A DNA stretch of 64,000 nt from Bacillota bacterium (lineage in GTDB: Bacteria > Bacillota_I > Bacilli_A > Izemoplasmatales > Hujiaoplasmataceae), in assembly GCA_018818595.1 (NCBI GenBank), contig JAHIRM010000037.1, forward strand, positions 38,094 to 102,093, read 5' to 3'. Below, piece after piece: positions 63,454 through 64,000 of the stretch. Position numbers and translations under genes: made by a program. Positions within the stretch are counted from its first letter, which is position 1. Each line of letters starts with the position of its first letter. Under the pieces are notes generated by a model. That model worked only from the letters and a program-made list of their open reading frames with translations, ran no database searches and was not told the DNA's origin.

Positions 63454-63529
63454 TGGTGGAGTATAGCGGGATCGAACCGCTGACCTCCTGCTTGCAAAAC
63501 AGGCGCTCTCCCAGCTGAGCTAATACCCC
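63454..63529 (-). tRNA. tRNA-Ala (TGC)
   Basis: 76 nt with encoded CCA. Anticodon loop TTTGCAA gives TGC. The acceptor has a G-U at the third pair, the alanine identity element. Confidence 0.97.
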
Positions 63530-63533
63530 TAAG

Positions 63534-63620
63534 TGGTACCCGAGGCCGGACTTGAACCGGCACGTCATTACTGACACTGGATTTTAAGTCCAGCGCGTCT
63601 ACCTATTCCGCCACTCGGGC
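63534..63620 (-). tRNA. tRNA-Leu (TAA)
   Basis: 87 nt with encoded CCA and a long variable arm. Anticodon loop CTTAAAA gives TAA. Confidence 0.96.
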
Positions 63621-63626
63621 AATTCG

Positions 63627-63702
63627 TGGTGACCCGCAGGCGATTTGAACGCCTGACCCTTTGATTAAAAGTCAAATGCTCTACCAACTGAGCTAGCAGG
63701 TC
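63627..63702 (-). tRNA. tRNA-Lys (TTT)
   Basis: 76 nt with encoded CCA. Anticodon loop CTTTTAA gives TTT; acceptor GACCTGC with GCGGGTC. Confidence 0.97.
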
Positions 63703-63741
63703 ACATAAGCTCGCATTAAAGTATGAGCCTTTGAAAAAAGA

Positions 63742-63818
63742 TGGTGCCGAAAGCGGGAATCGAACCTACAACCTACTGATTACGATTCAGTTGCTCTACC
63801 GGATTGAGCTATTTCGGC
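63742..63818 (-). tRNA. tRNA-Thr (CGT)
   Basis: 77 nt with encoded CCA. Anticodon stem ACTGA / TCAGT with loop ATCGTAA gives CGT, reading ACG. The D loop is one base longer than in the neighbouring tRNAs. A second tRNA-Thr (TGT) must exist elsewhere. Confidence 0.9.
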
Positions 63819-63824
63819 AGAAAA

Positions 63825-63917
63825 TGGCGGAGAAAGAGGGATTCGAACCCCCGCGGCGCTTTCACGCCCTGTCGGTTTTCAAGACCGATCCCTTCAGCCG
63901 GGCTTGGGTATTTCTCC
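63825..63917 (-). tRNA. tRNA-Ser (TGA)
   Basis: 93 nt with encoded CCA and long variable arm. Anticodon loop CTTGAAA gives TGA. Confidence 0.96.
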
Positions 63918-63930
63918 TTGTATTAAAAAG

Positions 63931-64000
63931 TGGTGGACCCGGTAGGACTCGAACCTACGACCGATCGGTTATGAGCCGATAGCTCTAACCAACTGAGCTA
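63931..64000 (-). tRNA. tRNA with CAT anticodon, probably Ile2; 5' end beyond window
   Basis: 70 nt visible, from the CCA end to the D arm. Anticodon CAT in ATCGGCTCATAACCGAT. The T arm CGTAGGTTCGAGTCCTAC and acceptor end GGGTCCACCA resemble the Ile2 tRNA of Bacilli (C34 changed to lysidine) more than elongator Met. Cut by the window edge. Confidence 0.85.

Overview
The window is AT-rich DNA from a low-GC Gram-positive-type bacterium that uses the standard genetic code: UGA is used as a stop (for example ecfT and the ABC permease ending at 46021) and Trp is TGG. Firmicutes-style ribosomal operons, ECF transporter genes, RicT and a trimeric NAD-linked [FeFe] hydrogenase together suggest a fermentative anaerobe related to Mollicutes/Bacilli, such as the Izemoplasma/Acholeplasma side. 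That placement is inference from gene content and cannot be proved here.

Layout. 1-0.9 kb: rplM-rpsI with its own promoter and terminator. 1.0-8.6 kb: one leftward operon tmk-holB-ricT-trmN6-rsmI-DJ-1-metG-yitT. 8.6-10.2 kb: a divergent metal-type ABC transporter. 10.3-15.7 kb: an XRE regulator with a small repeat protein, then ecfA1-ecfA2-ecfT-truA and a CBS protein. 15.9-17.1 kb: NAD-malic enzyme. 17.1-31.7 kb: the complete S10-spc-alpha ribosomal supercluster (rpsJ to rplQ, with secY, adk, map, infA, rpmJ, rpoA), led by one strong promoter and a leader RNA. 31.7-46 kb: a mixed block with a PI-PLC-like protein, a nuclease-helicase fusion, an SGNH esterase, an epimerase, a Lys/Pro microprotein, an iron alcohol dehydrogenase, a GDPD, an MFS transporter and a P-type cation ATPase behind a yybP-ykoY (manganese) riboswitch. 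46-52.2 kb: hydCBA hydrogenase operon translationally coupled to a solute-binding lipoprotein and permease. 52.3-55.7 kb: surface protein, tandem HD-GYP protein and a small membrane protein. 55.9-63.0 kb: an accessory region of small, mostly unrecognised genes. 63.08-64.0 kb: ten tRNA genes, all leftward, the last cut by the window edge.

The most unusual part is 57.3-63.1 kb. Downstream of the intact tRNA-Phe there are three decayed copies of the tRNA-Phe 3' end plus its terminator hairpin (about 61.2, 60.0 and 58.6 kb). They divide the region into blocks of one to three genes. Several of these genes have their own promoter with the same AAATTTACT -35 sequence, and one block is bounded by a perfect 22-bp direct repeat. 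This looks like repeated site-specific insertion at a tRNA-Phe site, giving a cassette-like array; no integrase is visible in the window. One cargo gene encodes a DUF4062 (TIR-like) protein, a plausible defence gene.

Metabolically, malic enzyme, the iron alcohol dehydrogenase and the NAD-linked hydrogenase fit a fermentation that makes pyruvate and disposes of reductant as alcohol and H2. Start codons were revised where a Shine-Dalgarno sequence clearly favours an internal ATG/TTG/GTG; these cases are stated.
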